Of a stretch of DNA of 64,000 bases, positions 35,241 to 44,643 are shown one piece after another. The notes under the pieces are model-generated. The model was not told the DNA's origin. It did not search any database and saw only the letters and a list, made by a program, of their open reading frames with translations. The DNA comes from Leptospira mtsangambouensis (GTDB taxonomy: Bacteria > Spirochaetota > Leptospiria > Leptospirales > Leptospiraceae), in the NCBI RefSeq assembly GCF_004770475.1, contig NZ_RQHK01000017.1:620001-684000 (forward strand), in the 5' to 3' direction. Position 1 is the stretch's first letter. Each line of letters starts with the position of its first letter. The position numbers were made by a program, and so were the translations under genes.

Positions 35241-35864
35241 TTAGAGGGATTTAGGGTCCAAATAAGGCGGTTTGACTAGGTTTGGTTTCACGAGAAGGGG
35301 GGTTCTGTTAAAAGAGGAAAACTCTCTTAGGAATCGCAAAATCATTTCGCAAGTGGCACCCCAAAGCAGGCCATCCCCTAAATCAAAATAATAAGCAAAA
35401 TGATCTCTGCCAGGGATTTGGATCGCATAAAATGGTTTGGTCCAAAGGTCAGAAAAAGGAAGGAGGATGATCCGGTCCACCTCATCTGTGTTATGCTGAA
35501 AGGAAAAATCTCCTTCGTAAGTGGCTAAAAATGGGGTGATATGAAAACCAGTTTTTGTATTGAGACCTTCTAGTTTTCCCAGAACATTTAAGGTAGAACG
35601 GTGGACACCCATTTCCTCTTCCCATTCCCGAAGGGCAGTGATGAGGAGATTCGGATCTTCTTTTTCTTTGACCCCACCAGGAAAAGAAATTTGGCCGGGA
35701 TGAGATTTTAGATTTTTGGAACGTTCCGTAAGGATGATTCCTTCTGCAATTTCTTTGGATCCAAATAAAGGAAAAATCACTCCTGACTTCACTTCCGTTG
35801 TGTCAGGAATCTCGTCGAAGTCCCTTGAAAGTTTTTCTACAAAGGACTGGTAGGGTAACATCAA
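35241..35864 (-). CDS. Nudix hydrolase, CoA pyrophosphatase type
   Basis: A 207-residue Nudix enzyme. The UPF0035-type motif LKSHPGQISFPGGVKEKED comes just before the Nudix box, which ends ALREWEEEMGV with the REx2EExG metal ligands. Together they mark CoA and acyl-CoA pyrophosphatases. It cleaves CoA to 4'-phosphopantetheine and 3',5'-ADP. Its start overlaps the RNase D stop by four bases. Confidence 0.88.
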   Translation of the reverse strand: MMLPYQSFVEKLSRDFDEIPDTTEVKSGVIFPLFGSKEIAEGIILTERSKNLKSHPGQISFPGGVKEKEDPNLLITALREWEEEMGVHRSTLNVLGKLEGLNTKTGFHITPFLATYEGDFSFQHNTDEVDRIILLPFSDLWTKPFYAIQIPGRDHFAYYFDLGDGLLWGATCEMILRFLREFSSFNRTPLLVKPNLVKPPYLDPKSL

Positions 35865-37081
35865 CCCTCGTCTTTCGAGTTTTGGTTTTGTTTTTTCCTG
35901 CGTTTGGCAACGAATGCTTCTTTGGAACGAATGGCCACCAAACGATTGATCATCGAATCAAAAGGAAGTCCTTGGATGGCAGCAAGTAAACTTGGTCCGT
36001 AGTTCTGTACTTTCCAGTCAGAAAATACGTGAAGGGCTTTTAGTTCCTCTAAGTTTTTTGGTGCTGCACGTAAAATAACGATGAGTTGTTTGTTAGAAGG
36101 AAGAAGGGAATGTTCCATCCGTCTAGCGCGCATAATACGAAGTCGCCATTTTTTTGCGTTTTGAAATTTATGATTTTCATCTTCGTTTAGGTCTTCGCCA
36201 TGACGTTTGGATAGTTCTGAGGTGTCGATAGGATCACTGTATTCTGCGATGAGTAGTTTGTAGATTTCTGATCCATCTTTTTTTCCAAACCATTCAATGC
36301 ATTTTTCTTCGTTAGGTTGTCCTTTGACTGCTTGTGACAATCTATCGTTATTAAACACACGAAAACTTGCTTTGTTGATCCGTTTTGCTTTTTCGTCACG
36401 GTAACGAAGGAGTTCTAAAACCTTTCTTCTTTCGAGCGGAGTGAAATTAAGAATGTCAGGAAATTTTCCAAGGGAGAATCCTTCTCCTTCTTTGGTTACG
36501 TATTCCTCAGAGGCTATGAATTCAAATTCTGATTTGGCTTCTTCGTAGAGAGACCTACGTTTGAGTTCCTCTTCCATTTTTAACCAAATGGATTCTAAAT
36601 AAGCAGTATCGAGTGCTGCGTATTTGAGCTGTTGTTTTTGAAGAGGACGGATTTCCCAGTTAGACTTTTGTTCCACTTTGGAAAGTGTTACTTTATGGTA
36701 ATGTTCTACTACATGAGATAAAGAACTTTGTTCTAATGACAACAATCGAGAACTGATCATTGTATCTGCCGTGTTCACAAACTCAAACCCAAAGTCTCGT
36801 TTTAAGGCTTTGATATCGTCTTGTGCCGAATGGAAGATTTTGAGAATGTTCTCATCCTTGAACAAAGGACCCAAAGCTGACAAATTTGTGATTTTTAGTG
36901 GGTCAATCAGGTAATTTTTGCCATTAGAATTGATCTGGATGAGGCAAACTTTGGGGTAGTACGTGTAATAACCGGAGGACTCGGTGTCGATCGACATGAT
37001 TTTGGACTGTCTGAGATTGATCAGAGCTAAATCCAAAGCTTTTGCTGTATCAACGAGAATATAGTTGGAATTGATTTGCAT
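35861..37081 (-). CDS. rnd: Ribonuclease D
   Basis: A 406-residue DEDDy exonuclease. The exonuclease domain has IMSIDTESSGYYTYYPKVCL (first Asp and Glu), FHSAQDDIKALKRDFG (second Asp) and LKYAALDTAYLESIW (Tyr and last Asp). Two HRDC-like helical regions follow (about 205-290 and 310-385), and the C-terminus is basic. It trims tRNA and other RNA 3' ends. It overlaps the Nudix gene by four bases and is divergent to purF. Confidence 0.93.
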   Translation of the reverse strand: MQINSNYILVDTAKALDLALINLRQSKIMSIDTESSGYYTYYPKVCLIQINSNGKNYLIDPLKITNLSALGPLFKDENILKIFHSAQDDIKALKRDFGFEFVNTADTMISSRLLSLEQSSLSHVVEHYHKVTLSKVEQKSNWEIRPLQKQQLKYAALDTAYLESIWLKMEEELKRRSLYEEAKSEFEFIASEEYVTKEGEGFSLGKFPDILNFTPLERRKVLELLRYRDEKAKRINKASFRVFNNDRLSQAVKGQPNEEKCIEWFGKKDGSEIYKLLIAEYSDPIDTSELSKRHGEDLNEDENHKFQNAKKWRLRIMRARRMEHSLLPSNKQLIVILRAAPKNLEELKALHVFSDWKVQNYGPSLLAAIQGLPFDSMINRLVAIRSKEAFVAKRRKKQNQNSKDEG

Positions 37082-37122
37082 CTAATTGGGATTTTGGAAA
37101 TACTGCAATTGTCATTCTAACA

Positions 37123-38550
37123 ATGATTCTCCAATCTGACAAACCAAAAGAAGAATGTGCCATTTTCGGCATCTACAATAGCAAGGAAGCTGCTAATTTT
37201 ACCTACCTAGGTTTGTACTCGATGCAACACCGTGGCCAGGAGTCCAGTGGGATCGTCACAACTGATGGATCTCACTTATACCGGTATGCCAATATGGGCC
37301 TCGTGGCAAATATCTTCACCCAACCGAAGATCAAAGAGCTCATAGGGGATTCGGCCATTGGCCACAACCGGTATTCCACAACGGGAGCCAGTTTTCTAAG
37401 GAATGCTCAGCCCATCCGCGTGGAATCCCACTTAGGTCCTGTGGCTCTGGCCCACAATGGTAACCTAGTCAACTCTTGGGACATTCGAAATCGCCTCGAA
37501 AGAGACGGATCGATCTTCCAAACCACCATCGATTCTGAAGTCATCGTCCACTTGATGGCCAAAAGTCATAAAACAGACCTTCTCGAAGCTCTCTGTGAAT
37601 CCTTAGGCCAAGTTCGTGGTGCCTACTCTCTGTTAGTTTTAACTCCAAGATACCTAATTGCTGTTCGGGATCCAAATGGTTTCCGACCACTCGTGATGGG
37701 GAAACGTTCCGATGGAGCCATTGTATTTGCTTCGGAAACCTGCGCTTTTGATATCACAGAAACGGAATATGTAAGAGATGTAGAACCGGGAGAGATGGTT
37801 GTCATCGATCATACAGGAATGCGTTCTCTTTATCCATTCCCAAAAGCAAAACCAAGCCTTTGTATTTTTGAATATATCTACTTTGCAAGACCTGATTCTT
37901 ATATTTTTGAAGAGTCAGTTTACAAAGTAAGAAAATCTCTCGGCCGCCAGCTAGCACGTGTTATGCCAGTGGAAGCTGATGTCATCATTCCTGTTCCAGA
38001 TTCTGCAAACATTGCGGCACTTGGTTACAGTGAAGAGTCTGGGATTCCTTACCAAAGTGGACTAGTACGTTCTCATTATATTGGTCGAACCTTCATTGAA
38101 CCAGACCAAAAGATTCGGGACTTTGGAGCCAAAATCAAATACAATGTGGTGAAAGAAGTGGTGAACGGAAAACGTGTTGTCATTATCGATGACTCGGTGA
38201 TGCGAGGAACCACAAGCCGCAAAATCATCAAGATGATTCGTAATGCCGGTGCTAAAGAAATTCATTTCCGAGTGTCTGCACCACCAACAGTTTCTCCTTG
38301 TTACTATGGTATCGATATTCCTACGCATAAAGAGCTGATTGCCTCCACGCATAGTATTGATGAGATTCAAAAGTATCTTCGTGTGGATTCTCTTGCTTAT
38401 TTAACATTAGATACAATGCACAAAGCAGTGGAAGGTCATAAGGGTGGTGGGTTTTGTGATGCTTGTTTCACTTCCAATTACCCAGTGGAATTCCAAGACC
38501 ATGCCGGAAACCAAAAGTCACTCTTTACGGAATACGCGACGGAAGAGTGA
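37123..38550 (+). CDS. purF: Amidophosphoribosyltransferase (Fe-S, B. subtilis type)
   Basis: A 475-residue enzyme for the first committed step of purine synthesis (PRPP plus glutamine to phosphoribosylamine). An 11-residue propeptide precedes EECAIFG, so Cys12 becomes the N-terminal nucleophile. The Ntn glutaminase has GHNRYSTTGA; the PRPP loop is VVIIDDSVMRGTTS. Cys in KPSLCIFEYIYFARP, SPCYYGID and FCDACFTSNYPV match the four ligands of the 4Fe-4S cluster of Bacillus PurF. The stop overlaps the queD start by one base (TGATG). Confidence 0.96.
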   Translation: MILQSDKPKEECAIFGIYNSKEAANFTYLGLYSMQHRGQESSGIVTTDGSHLYRYANMGLVANIFTQPKIKELIGDSAIGHNRYSTTGASFLRNAQPIRVESHLGPVALAHNGNLVNSWDIRNRLERDGSIFQTTIDSEVIVHLMAKSHKTDLLEALCESLGQVRGAYSLLVLTPRYLIAVRDPNGFRPLVMGKRSDGAIVFASETCAFDITETEYVRDVEPGEMVVIDHTGMRSLYPFPKAKPSLCIFEYIYFARPDSYIFEESVYKVRKSLGRQLARVMPVEADVIIPVPDSANIAALGYSEESGIPYQSGLVRSHYIGRTFIEPDQKIRDFGAKIKYNVVKEVVNGKRVVIIDDSVMRGTTSRKIIKMIRNAGAKEIHFRVSAPPTVSPCYYGIDIPTHKELIASTHSIDEIQKYLRVDSLAYLTLDTMHKAVEGHKGGGFCDACFTSNYPVEFQDHAGNQKSLFTEYATEE

Positions 38551-38924
38551 TGGAAGAGCTTGAACTTTCCAAAACCTTTGGTTTTGAAGCCGCACATTTT
38601 TTACCAAATGTTCCCGAAGGCCATAAGTGCAAAAGAATGCATGGCCATAGCTTTCGTTTTGCTGTATATCTAAAGGGTGAAATTGATCCACATACAGGTT
38701 GGATTATGGACTTTGGGGAACTAAAATCTATCGTAAAACCAATTTTAGACGAACATTTGGACCATTATGTATTAAACAATGTTCCTGGCCTTGAAAACCC
38801 AACGAGTGAAAATATTGCGGTATGGCTCTGGAACCAATTAAAACCAAAATTGCCGCTGCTCGATAAAATTACTCTCTACGAAACTTGCACTAGCTCCTGT
38901 GTTTACAGAGGGCCGAAAAAATAA
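38550..38924 (+). CDS. queD: 6-carboxytetrahydropterin synthase
   Basis: A 124-residue QueD/PTPS enzyme in queuosine (7-deazaguanine) synthesis. The ATG at 38550 overlaps the purF TGA and starts the domain; the in-frame upstream codons lie inside purF. Zinc His residues are in FEAAHFLPN and RMHGHSF, and the nucleophile Cys is in GHKCKRM. WIMDFGELKSIVKP and a C-terminal Glu (LYETCTSSC) complete the site. Overlap with purF and a zero-base gap to queC show translational coupling. Confidence 0.95.
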   Translation: MEELELSKTFGFEAAHFLPNVPEGHKCKRMHGHSFRFAVYLKGEIDPHTGWIMDFGELKSIVKPILDEHLDHYVLNNVPGLENPTSENIAVWLWNQLKPKLPLLDKITLYETCTSSCVYRGPKK

Positions 38925-39680
38925 ATGGTCTCCGTAAAGGATTCCTCACTCAAATCCAAATCTGAAAAAAAAGGTGCCGTTGTACTTCTGTCAGGTGGAC
39001 TCGACTCAACCACATGTTTGTATTATGCTGCCAAAGAATTTGGTTATCCTAAAAACAAAAAATTACCGCTCCTTGCACTCTCTTTCGATTATTCTCAAAA
39101 ACATAAAATTGAACTGATCAAAAGTAAAAAAATCGCAAAAACTCTCGGAATCAAACATGTGATCCAAAAATTGGATCCCGGATTTTTTTTGGGAAGTTCC
39201 CTTACCGAAAAAAAAATCAAGGTGAGAAAGAACGCAAAATCCTTGTTTAGTGGGATCGAAGAAGAAATTCCGAATACTTATGTCCCTGGTCGCAATATTC
39301 TATTTTTATCCTTTGCTTTGTCACTCGCAGAAGGCCATGGATATGATTCCATTTATATTGGAGTGAATGCACTTGATTATTCAGGGTATCCGGATTGCCG
39401 GCCAGAGTTTATTGAATCCTTTCAAAAGATGGCAAATCTTGGGACAAAAAAAGGGGTGAGTGGGGATGGTGATTCCATCCAAATCAAAACTCCACTTTTA
39501 CATCTGGGTAAAAAAGAAATTATTGAACTCGGAATCCAAGTAGACGCGCCTCTCCACCTAACGCATTCTTGTTATGATCCCGTACGTGGGAAACCTTGTG
39601 GCAAATGTGATTCTTGCATTTTAAGAGCCAAAGGATTTTTGGAAGCTGGAATTTTAGATCCAGCTATCTCTCTTCGATAA
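38925..39680 (+). CDS. queC: 7-cyano-7-deazaguanine (preQ0) synthase
   Basis: A 251-residue ATP-dependent enzyme that makes preQ0 for queuosine. The PP-loop AVVLLSGGLDSTTCLYYA is near residue 20; NTYVPGRNILFLSFAL and GVNALDYSGYPDCR are the substrate loops. The C-terminal zinc Cys set is in HSCYDPVRGKPCGKCDSC. It begins right after the queD stop. queE and queF are not in this window. Confidence 0.95.
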   Translation: MVSVKDSSLKSKSEKKGAVVLLSGGLDSTTCLYYAAKEFGYPKNKKLPLLALSFDYSQKHKIELIKSKKIAKTLGIKHVIQKLDPGFFLGSSLTEKKIKVRKNAKSLFSGIEEEIPNTYVPGRNILFLSFALSLAEGHGYDSIYIGVNALDYSGYPDCRPEFIESFQKMANLGTKKGVSGDGDSIQIKTPLLHLGKKEIIELGIQVDAPLHLTHSCYDPVRGKPCGKCDSCILRAKGFLEAGILDPAISLR

Positions 39681-39696
39681 AGTTTGAAAGGGTTCT

Positions 39697-41118
39697 ATGA
39701 AAATTCGATTCGTTTTGTTTTTTTTGATTCTGACAACGATCTATCAATGCAGAAAAAGCCAACTAAACAATTCTTCCGACTCCCAATCCGATGCTTACTT
39801 TGAAACAGCAATCTGGAACTGTATGATCACCACAGTTCCATGTTACGAAATTAAACAACAAAACCAAGGTACAAAACAATGGACTAGGTTGTTAGGTGGC
39901 ACTTCGTCTGTTGCAACAAATTCTTTTGCCTCTGCAACAGATTTCGAAGGAAATAACTATATTGCTGGTAAAGTGGACGGAGCACTTCCGGGATTAACTA
40001 AAGTATCATCTGGTTTTAATACGGATTTATTTCTCGCAAAATACAACTCCATGGGAGTCCTACTGTGGGTTCGACAATTGGGCTCTTTAAGCAATTATAA
40101 TTCAGATGCGCAGTCGATTCATGTAGATTCCTTTGGTGATATTATTGTGACAGGACTAACCCAGGGTTCTTTTGGGGAATATACTTCAACAGAATATGGT
40201 TTAGTTTTATTAAAGTATTCTTCATCAGGAGAAAAACTTTGGACAAAAATATTTTATGGTAATTCGGGATTAGTGACTGCTGGCGTGGGAGTCACTTCTG
40301 ATTTACAAGGGAATATTTATGTTACTGGGCATACCGAATTAACAAATATTAACGGGGAAATCGCATATGGAATTTATAATTTAATTTTATTTAAGTATGA
40401 TCGAACGGGGAATTTGTTATGGACTCGGATATTAGCAGAGACTTCGGGAAGTTTAATTTACGGATACAAAATTACCTACGATAGTTATTCCAATCAAGTT
40501 TTTGTTGTTGGCCATGCCACTGGACCTGGCACCATTTTAGGCCAAACCATCGGAAACACGCAGGAAAGTTTTATCGCTGCATTTCGCGATAATGGTATGA
40601 ATACTTGGGCAAAAGTCATAGGCCAAACAGGAACAAGTGTTTTTGCGCGAGGTGTTGCTTCTGATAAAAAAGGATCGATTTACTTAACGGGTGATTTGAG
40701 TGGAATGCCGATAGATGGACAAACTTTTTCTGGTACAATGGCTGAGTTACTCATTAAATTCAATGTGACTGGTTTTCGGGAATGGACAATCCTAAGAGGT
40801 GCTGGTTCTGGCACTTCGACGAATGCTCGTGGTGTCTATGCAGACAATTCAGGCAATGTTTATACTGTTGGATGGACAACTGGGAATCTTTCTGGAATAA
40901 GTTTGAATGGAACTCAAGATGCGTATTTATCGAAATATCATTTTAACGGGAATCTAGAATGGACAAGATTGTCCGGAACCAGCTTGGTAACGTTAGATGG
41001 TATGGCATTGTCTGCGGATCGATTGGGAACCATTTACCTTACTGGTGGGACCACAGGAAATTTGGATGCGCAAACAAAAACAGGGACAAAGGATGCCTTT
41101 GTCATTCAGTATAAATAA
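39697..41118 (+). CDS. SBBP-repeat seven-bladed propeller lipoprotein 1
   Basis: A 473-residue lipoprotein (signal FLILTTIYQC). Seven SBBP-type repeats follow, each ending in a D..G..YVTG-like unit: GNNYIAG, GDIIVTG, GNIYVTG, NQVFVVG, GSIYLTG, GNVYTVG and GTIYLTG. Each also has a W-type LLxKY or WTR segment, so a seven-bladed beta-propeller is predicted. Role unknown; such proteins are probably surface-exposed or periplasmic. A diverged tandem paralogue follows 27 bases on. Confidence 0.85.
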   Translation: MKIRFVLFFLILTTIYQCRKSQLNNSSDSQSDAYFETAIWNCMITTVPCYEIKQQNQGTKQWTRLLGGTSSVATNSFASATDFEGNNYIAGKVDGALPGLTKVSSGFNTDLFLAKYNSMGVLLWVRQLGSLSNYNSDAQSIHVDSFGDIIVTGLTQGSFGEYTSTEYGLVLLKYSSSGEKLWTKIFYGNSGLVTAGVGVTSDLQGNIYVTGHTELTNINGEIAYGIYNLILFKYDRTGNLLWTRILAETSGSLIYGYKITYDSYSNQVFVVGHATGPGTILGQTIGNTQESFIAAFRDNGMNTWAKVIGQTGTSVFARGVASDKKGSIYLTGDLSGMPIDGQTFSGTMAELLIKFNVTGFREWTILRGAGSGTSTNARGVYADNSGNVYTVGWTTGNLSGISLNGTQDAYLSKYHFNGNLEWTRLSGTSLVTLDGMALSADRLGTIYLTGGTTGNLDAQTKTGTKDAFVIQYK

Positions 41119-41145
41119 GATTCACAAACAGAGTGTTTGATACCA

Positions 41146-42552
41146 ATGCGTTATATTTTAATAATATTTATTTTATTTTTATACCAATGTAACCCATTGT
41201 CATTAAATAATCCTTCTGATGTTCGCACAGATGCCTTTAAAGAAACACAATTAATTCGTTGTATTTTTGAGCAATGGGAATGTTGGGAAATCCCACAAAA
41301 CAACGAAGGGACCAAACAGTGGACAAAGCTTTTGGGCCAGACCGGTGGAACCAATACCTATTCACAATCAGCGGTAGCAGAAAGAAATGGATTTATTTAT
41401 TCTTTGGGAACAACTGATGGCTCGTTAATGAATCAGCAAAAAATATCACCTGGTCCTGGTTATAGTGATGTTTTTTTAACACAATATGATCGAGATGGAA
41501 ACATACAAAGATTGAAACAGATGGGCAGTCCCGTAGTATCTTCAACATATGCAGAGCAGATACATATAGATGTTTTTGGAGATCTGTATGCAGTCGGAAG
41601 TTCAAATGGTCCATTCAATGAACTTCCAACTATTGGTGGTGGTAGTTTACTCATAAAAATTAATCCAACTGGAATGGTTTTGTGGACAAGAATCTTTCCA
41701 ACAGGAGATGAAACTTTAGGATCAGGTGTTACTTCCGATAATGAAGGAAATGTTTATATCACTGGTAATACCGAAACTCAAGTCGTTAACGGTGAAACAG
41801 CAGGTAATTCTCGTAATATCATCATCTTAAAATATAACAGAAATGGTGATTTAGTTTGGACACGATTGATTGGTCAATTGGGTTTTACAGCTTATGGGCA
41901 CCAAATACAATTTGATCCGGTCTCTAATCGCATTTTGGTAACAGGGATTGTGGGGGGATCAGGTTCATTTTTAGGTACAACATTACCAGGCGGTACATCA
42001 GATTCTTTTTTATTTTCTTTAGATACGAATGGTGTGATGAAATGGTCCCAGTATTTAGGCTTGTCTGGAGCCACGACTACCATAAAGGGAATGTCCGTGG
42101 ATAAAAAAGGTTCCGTATATCTTACTGGAGATACTAGCGGTAATTTAGATGGCCAAACAAAAGATGGAAATACTGTGCAAGTTCTCGTAAAGTTTAGCAT
42201 ATTAGGTGAGAAAATTTGGACACGACTGTTGAATGGCGGTGGAACATCTAATACTAATGGTATTCAAGTTTATGCTGACAATGCATTTCATGTTTATACT
42301 ACAGGTTATACAACTGGTAGTCTAAATGGAAACACACGTATTGGTGTCCAAGATGCATACTTAGCAAAATATGATGGAAATGGAAATTTGATTTGGACTA
42401 GAAATACAGGAAGCAGTGGATCAACTTTATACGGAAGGGGAATATCTTCTGATAGATTTGGGACAATATATGTTTCTGGTTTTACAGACGGAAGCATTGA
42501 CAACCAAACGAAACTAGGTACAAACGATGCATTTCTAACCCAATACAAATAA
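41146..42552 (+). CDS. SBBP-repeat seven-bladed propeller lipoprotein 2
   Basis: A 468-residue lipoprotein with signal IIFILFLYQC; the ATG at 41146 is preferred to a TTG three codons earlier. It has the same seven-repeat plan as its neighbour: GFIYSLG, GDLYAVG, GNVYITG, NRILVTG, GSVYLTG, FHVYTTG and GTIYVSG. It is an old duplicate because blades align one-to-one with clear divergence. It lies three bases before the SGNH hydrolase gene. Confidence 0.85.
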   Translation: MRYILIIFILFLYQCNPLSLNNPSDVRTDAFKETQLIRCIFEQWECWEIPQNNEGTKQWTKLLGQTGGTNTYSQSAVAERNGFIYSLGTTDGSLMNQQKISPGPGYSDVFLTQYDRDGNIQRLKQMGSPVVSSTYAEQIHIDVFGDLYAVGSSNGPFNELPTIGGGSLLIKINPTGMVLWTRIFPTGDETLGSGVTSDNEGNVYITGNTETQVVNGETAGNSRNIIILKYNRNGDLVWTRLIGQLGFTAYGHQIQFDPVSNRILVTGIVGGSGSFLGTTLPGGTSDSFLFSLDTNGVMKWSQYLGLSGATTTIKGMSVDKKGSVYLTGDTSGNLDGQTKDGNTVQVLVKFSILGEKIWTRLLNGGGTSNTNGIQVYADNAFHVYTTGYTTGSLNGNTRIGVQDAYLAKYDGNGNLIWTRNTGSSGSTLYGRGISSDRFGTIYVSGFTDGSIDNQTKLGTNDAFLTQYK

Positions 42553-42555
42553 TAT

Positions 42556-43188
42556 ATGGATTCCGATTTCCGATTTAAAAGATTCTTTTGCATTTTACTT
42601 TCCTTTTTGATTGTAAATTGTGATCACAAACAAAATCAAAATAATGAAATTCTATTTGTTTTGTTGAAACCATCCTTAGGAATGTTTGGCGATAGTATCA
42701 TGGCATTTTGGCCGGCGGAGGAGCAATTAAAACCATTTGTTATCATCAAAAATGCATTTCCAATTCGTTCCTCTTCGGATATATTAGAAGTCGCAAAAAA
42801 AGATCAGTTACATTATACAGCGTGTTTGTACAATTCTGGGGTAAATGATTTTTTAGGAAATTATGCACCAGAAGACTTTCAGATACAAAATACAATTAAT
42901 TTACAATTACAAACAATCGCGATACTGCAGAATCGATGTGAGCACATATTGGTACTGAACACCTGGTATGTAGAATTTCCTTGGCCTTCAGAAGCTGTTT
43001 CACGATTAAACAAAGCGATGAAAGAAAACATATTAACTGTTCCTCGACTTGATTCAGAAAGTTTGATTCACAAATCGGATCTTTTGGACGGAGGCCATCT
43101 AACAGATATAGGATATAATAAATTGGCTAAATTTACACTGGAGCATTTTGGGACAAAAATTCCTTGGATGGGTCTCTTGCCTAAGTGA
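42556..43188 (+). CDS. SGNH/GDSL-type lipoprotein hydrolase
   Basis: A 210-residue protein with a lipoprotein signal ending in FLIVNC (Cys22). The SGNH blocks can be seen: GMFGDSIMAFWP (nucleophile Ser), YNSGVNDF (Asn), and DGGHLTDIGYNKL with the Asp-His of the triad. SGNH enzymes act as esterases on acylated sugars or lipids. It is followed by an MBOAT O-acyltransferase and a DUF1574 protein. This fits a role in adding or removing acyl groups on a cell-surface glycan, which is inference. Confidence 0.82.
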   Translation: MDSDFRFKRFFCILLSFLIVNCDHKQNQNNEILFVLLKPSLGMFGDSIMAFWPAEEQLKPFVIIKNAFPIRSSSDILEVAKKDQLHYTACLYNSGVNDFLGNYAPEDFQIQNTINLQLQTIAILQNRCEHILVLNTWYVEFPWPSEAVSRLNKAMKENILTVPRLDSESLIHKSDLLDGGHLTDIGYNKLAKFTLEHFGTKIPWMGLLPK

Positions 43189-43250
43189 TAAAATGTATTT
43201 ACACTAACGAAAGGGATGGAAACAATTAACCAATCATTGGGATATTCGAA

Positions 43251-44633
43251 GTGTTATTTAATTCATTAGTATTCGTTCTCTTTTTTGTTGTTTTATACAC
43301 TGTTTATTGGCAGCTAAATTCCAGATTTCAGAAACTAACAATTCTTCTGGGTTCTTTGATATTTTACGGATACTGGGATGTATTCTTTTTAGTTCACTTC
43401 CTGCTTATCGTTTTCATAAACTTTTTATTTTATCATTTCTCTAACTACCAGTTTAACAAAACAAAAATAACACTCGTTGTAGTTTTTAATATGTTGAATT
43501 TAGTGTTTTTTAAATACTTCTATTTCCTAATCAACATAGTAACCGATATTTTTGGATTCCAACAAATTGCAGAAGTAACAACAAAACTTCCCAACATCAT
43601 CCTTCCACTTGCCATTAGTTTTTACACATTTCAAATTTTGGCATTTCAAATCGATGTTTATAGAGGAAAAATTTTATCCAAAGTATCCTTAGAAGATTTT
43701 ACAATCTTTATCATGTTTTTCCCGCAATTGATTGCGGGACCAATTATGAGACATACAGATTTCTTCAAACAGTTACATAGTAAAAAAAGATTTCTTGAAT
43801 TGCCCTATAATGCAGGTGCATATCTAATTTTATTAGGAGTTCTCAAAAAAGTTATCATTGCAGATAATATTTCTCCGATCATTGAACCCTTTTTTAGTCA
43901 TCCGGAAAATTTTGATACATTTAGTGCATTAGTATCTACTTATGGTTTTGCCATTCAAATTTATTGTGACTTTTCTGGTTATTGTGACATCGCTAGAGGT
44001 TTGGCATTGTTATTAGGATATGACATTCCTGTAAACTTCAACGCACCTTATTTCTCAACCTCTTTAAAAGAATTTTGGCAAAGATGGCATATCACACTTT
44101 CTCAATGGTTGCGAGATTATTTATACATTGCATTAGGTGGAAATCGATTTGGAAACTTTAGAACTTATTCTAATTTACTTATTACGATGATTCTTGGTGG
44201 TCTATGGCATGGTGCAAATTATACCTTCCTAGTTTGGGGCGCCTTACATGGACTTTATTTAATTGTGGAAAGAGTGATTACCAACAATAAACCAGATACA
44301 CAAAATGTTGTGATTCAAGTTTTCAAAGGGTTAGTTGTTTTCCATCTTGTTTGTTTAGCATGGGTGTTTTTTAGAATCGAACACATTCGAGACATTCAAT
44401 CAATCTATGAAAACTTGTTTTCTCAGTCTGGAACTAAATTACCTGAAACTCCAAAGTTATTTAGGCTAATTGCAGTTGGATTTCTGTTACATACATACGA
44501 ATACTTTCAAACTCGTTTTAGTTTAAAATTTGAATATAGAAAGTTATTATTACCTGGTCTGGCACTATTGTGCGGTGTATTGGTTTTAACTTTAGCATCC
44601 AATTCAGCACAGTTCATTTATTTTCAATTTTAG
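43251..44633 (+). CDS. MBOAT family O-acyltransferase (AlgI-like)
   Basis: A 460-residue polytopic membrane protein of the AlgI/DltB type. Conserved blocks are QLIAGPIMRHTDFFKQL, YCDFSGYCDIARGLALLLGY, FWQRWHITLSQWLRDYLYIA and GGLWHGANYTFLVWGALHG, which has the catalytic His. It moves an acyl group across the membrane to an extracytoplasmic acceptor. The start is GTG at 43251. The DUF1574 protein that follows is likely the partner. Confidence 0.93.
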   Translation: MLFNSLVFVLFFVVLYTVYWQLNSRFQKLTILLGSLIFYGYWDVFFLVHFLLIVFINFLFYHFSNYQFNKTKITLVVVFNMLNLVFFKYFYFLINIVTDIFGFQQIAEVTTKLPNIILPLAISFYTFQILAFQIDVYRGKILSKVSLEDFTIFIMFFPQLIAGPIMRHTDFFKQLHSKKRFLELPYNAGAYLILLGVLKKVIIADNISPIIEPFFSHPENFDTFSALVSTYGFAIQIYCDFSGYCDIARGLALLLGYDIPVNFNAPYFSTSLKEFWQRWHITLSQWLRDYLYIALGGNRFGNFRTYSNLLITMILGGLWHGANYTFLVWGALHGLYLIVERVITNNKPDTQNVVIQVFKGLVVFHLVCLAWVFFRIEHIRDIQSIYENLFSQSGTKLPETPKLFRLIAVGFLLHTYEYFQTRFSLKFEYRKLLLPGLALLCGVLVLTLASNSAQFIYFQF

Positions 44634-44643
44634 GAATACTTCT

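Noticed and set aside
37082..37122. Purine or preQ1 riboswitch before purF
   Set aside because: The gap between rnd and purF is only 41 bases, too short for a purine riboswitch, and shows no preQ1 pseudoknot pattern.
38463..38549. Longer start for queD inside purF
   Set aside because: The extra residues have no QueD homology and lie within the purF frame; the ATG at 38550 overlaps the purF stop.
39697..42552. The two SBBP genes as an assembly duplication
   Set aside because: They differ at most positions, so they are diverged paralogues, not a copied contig segment.
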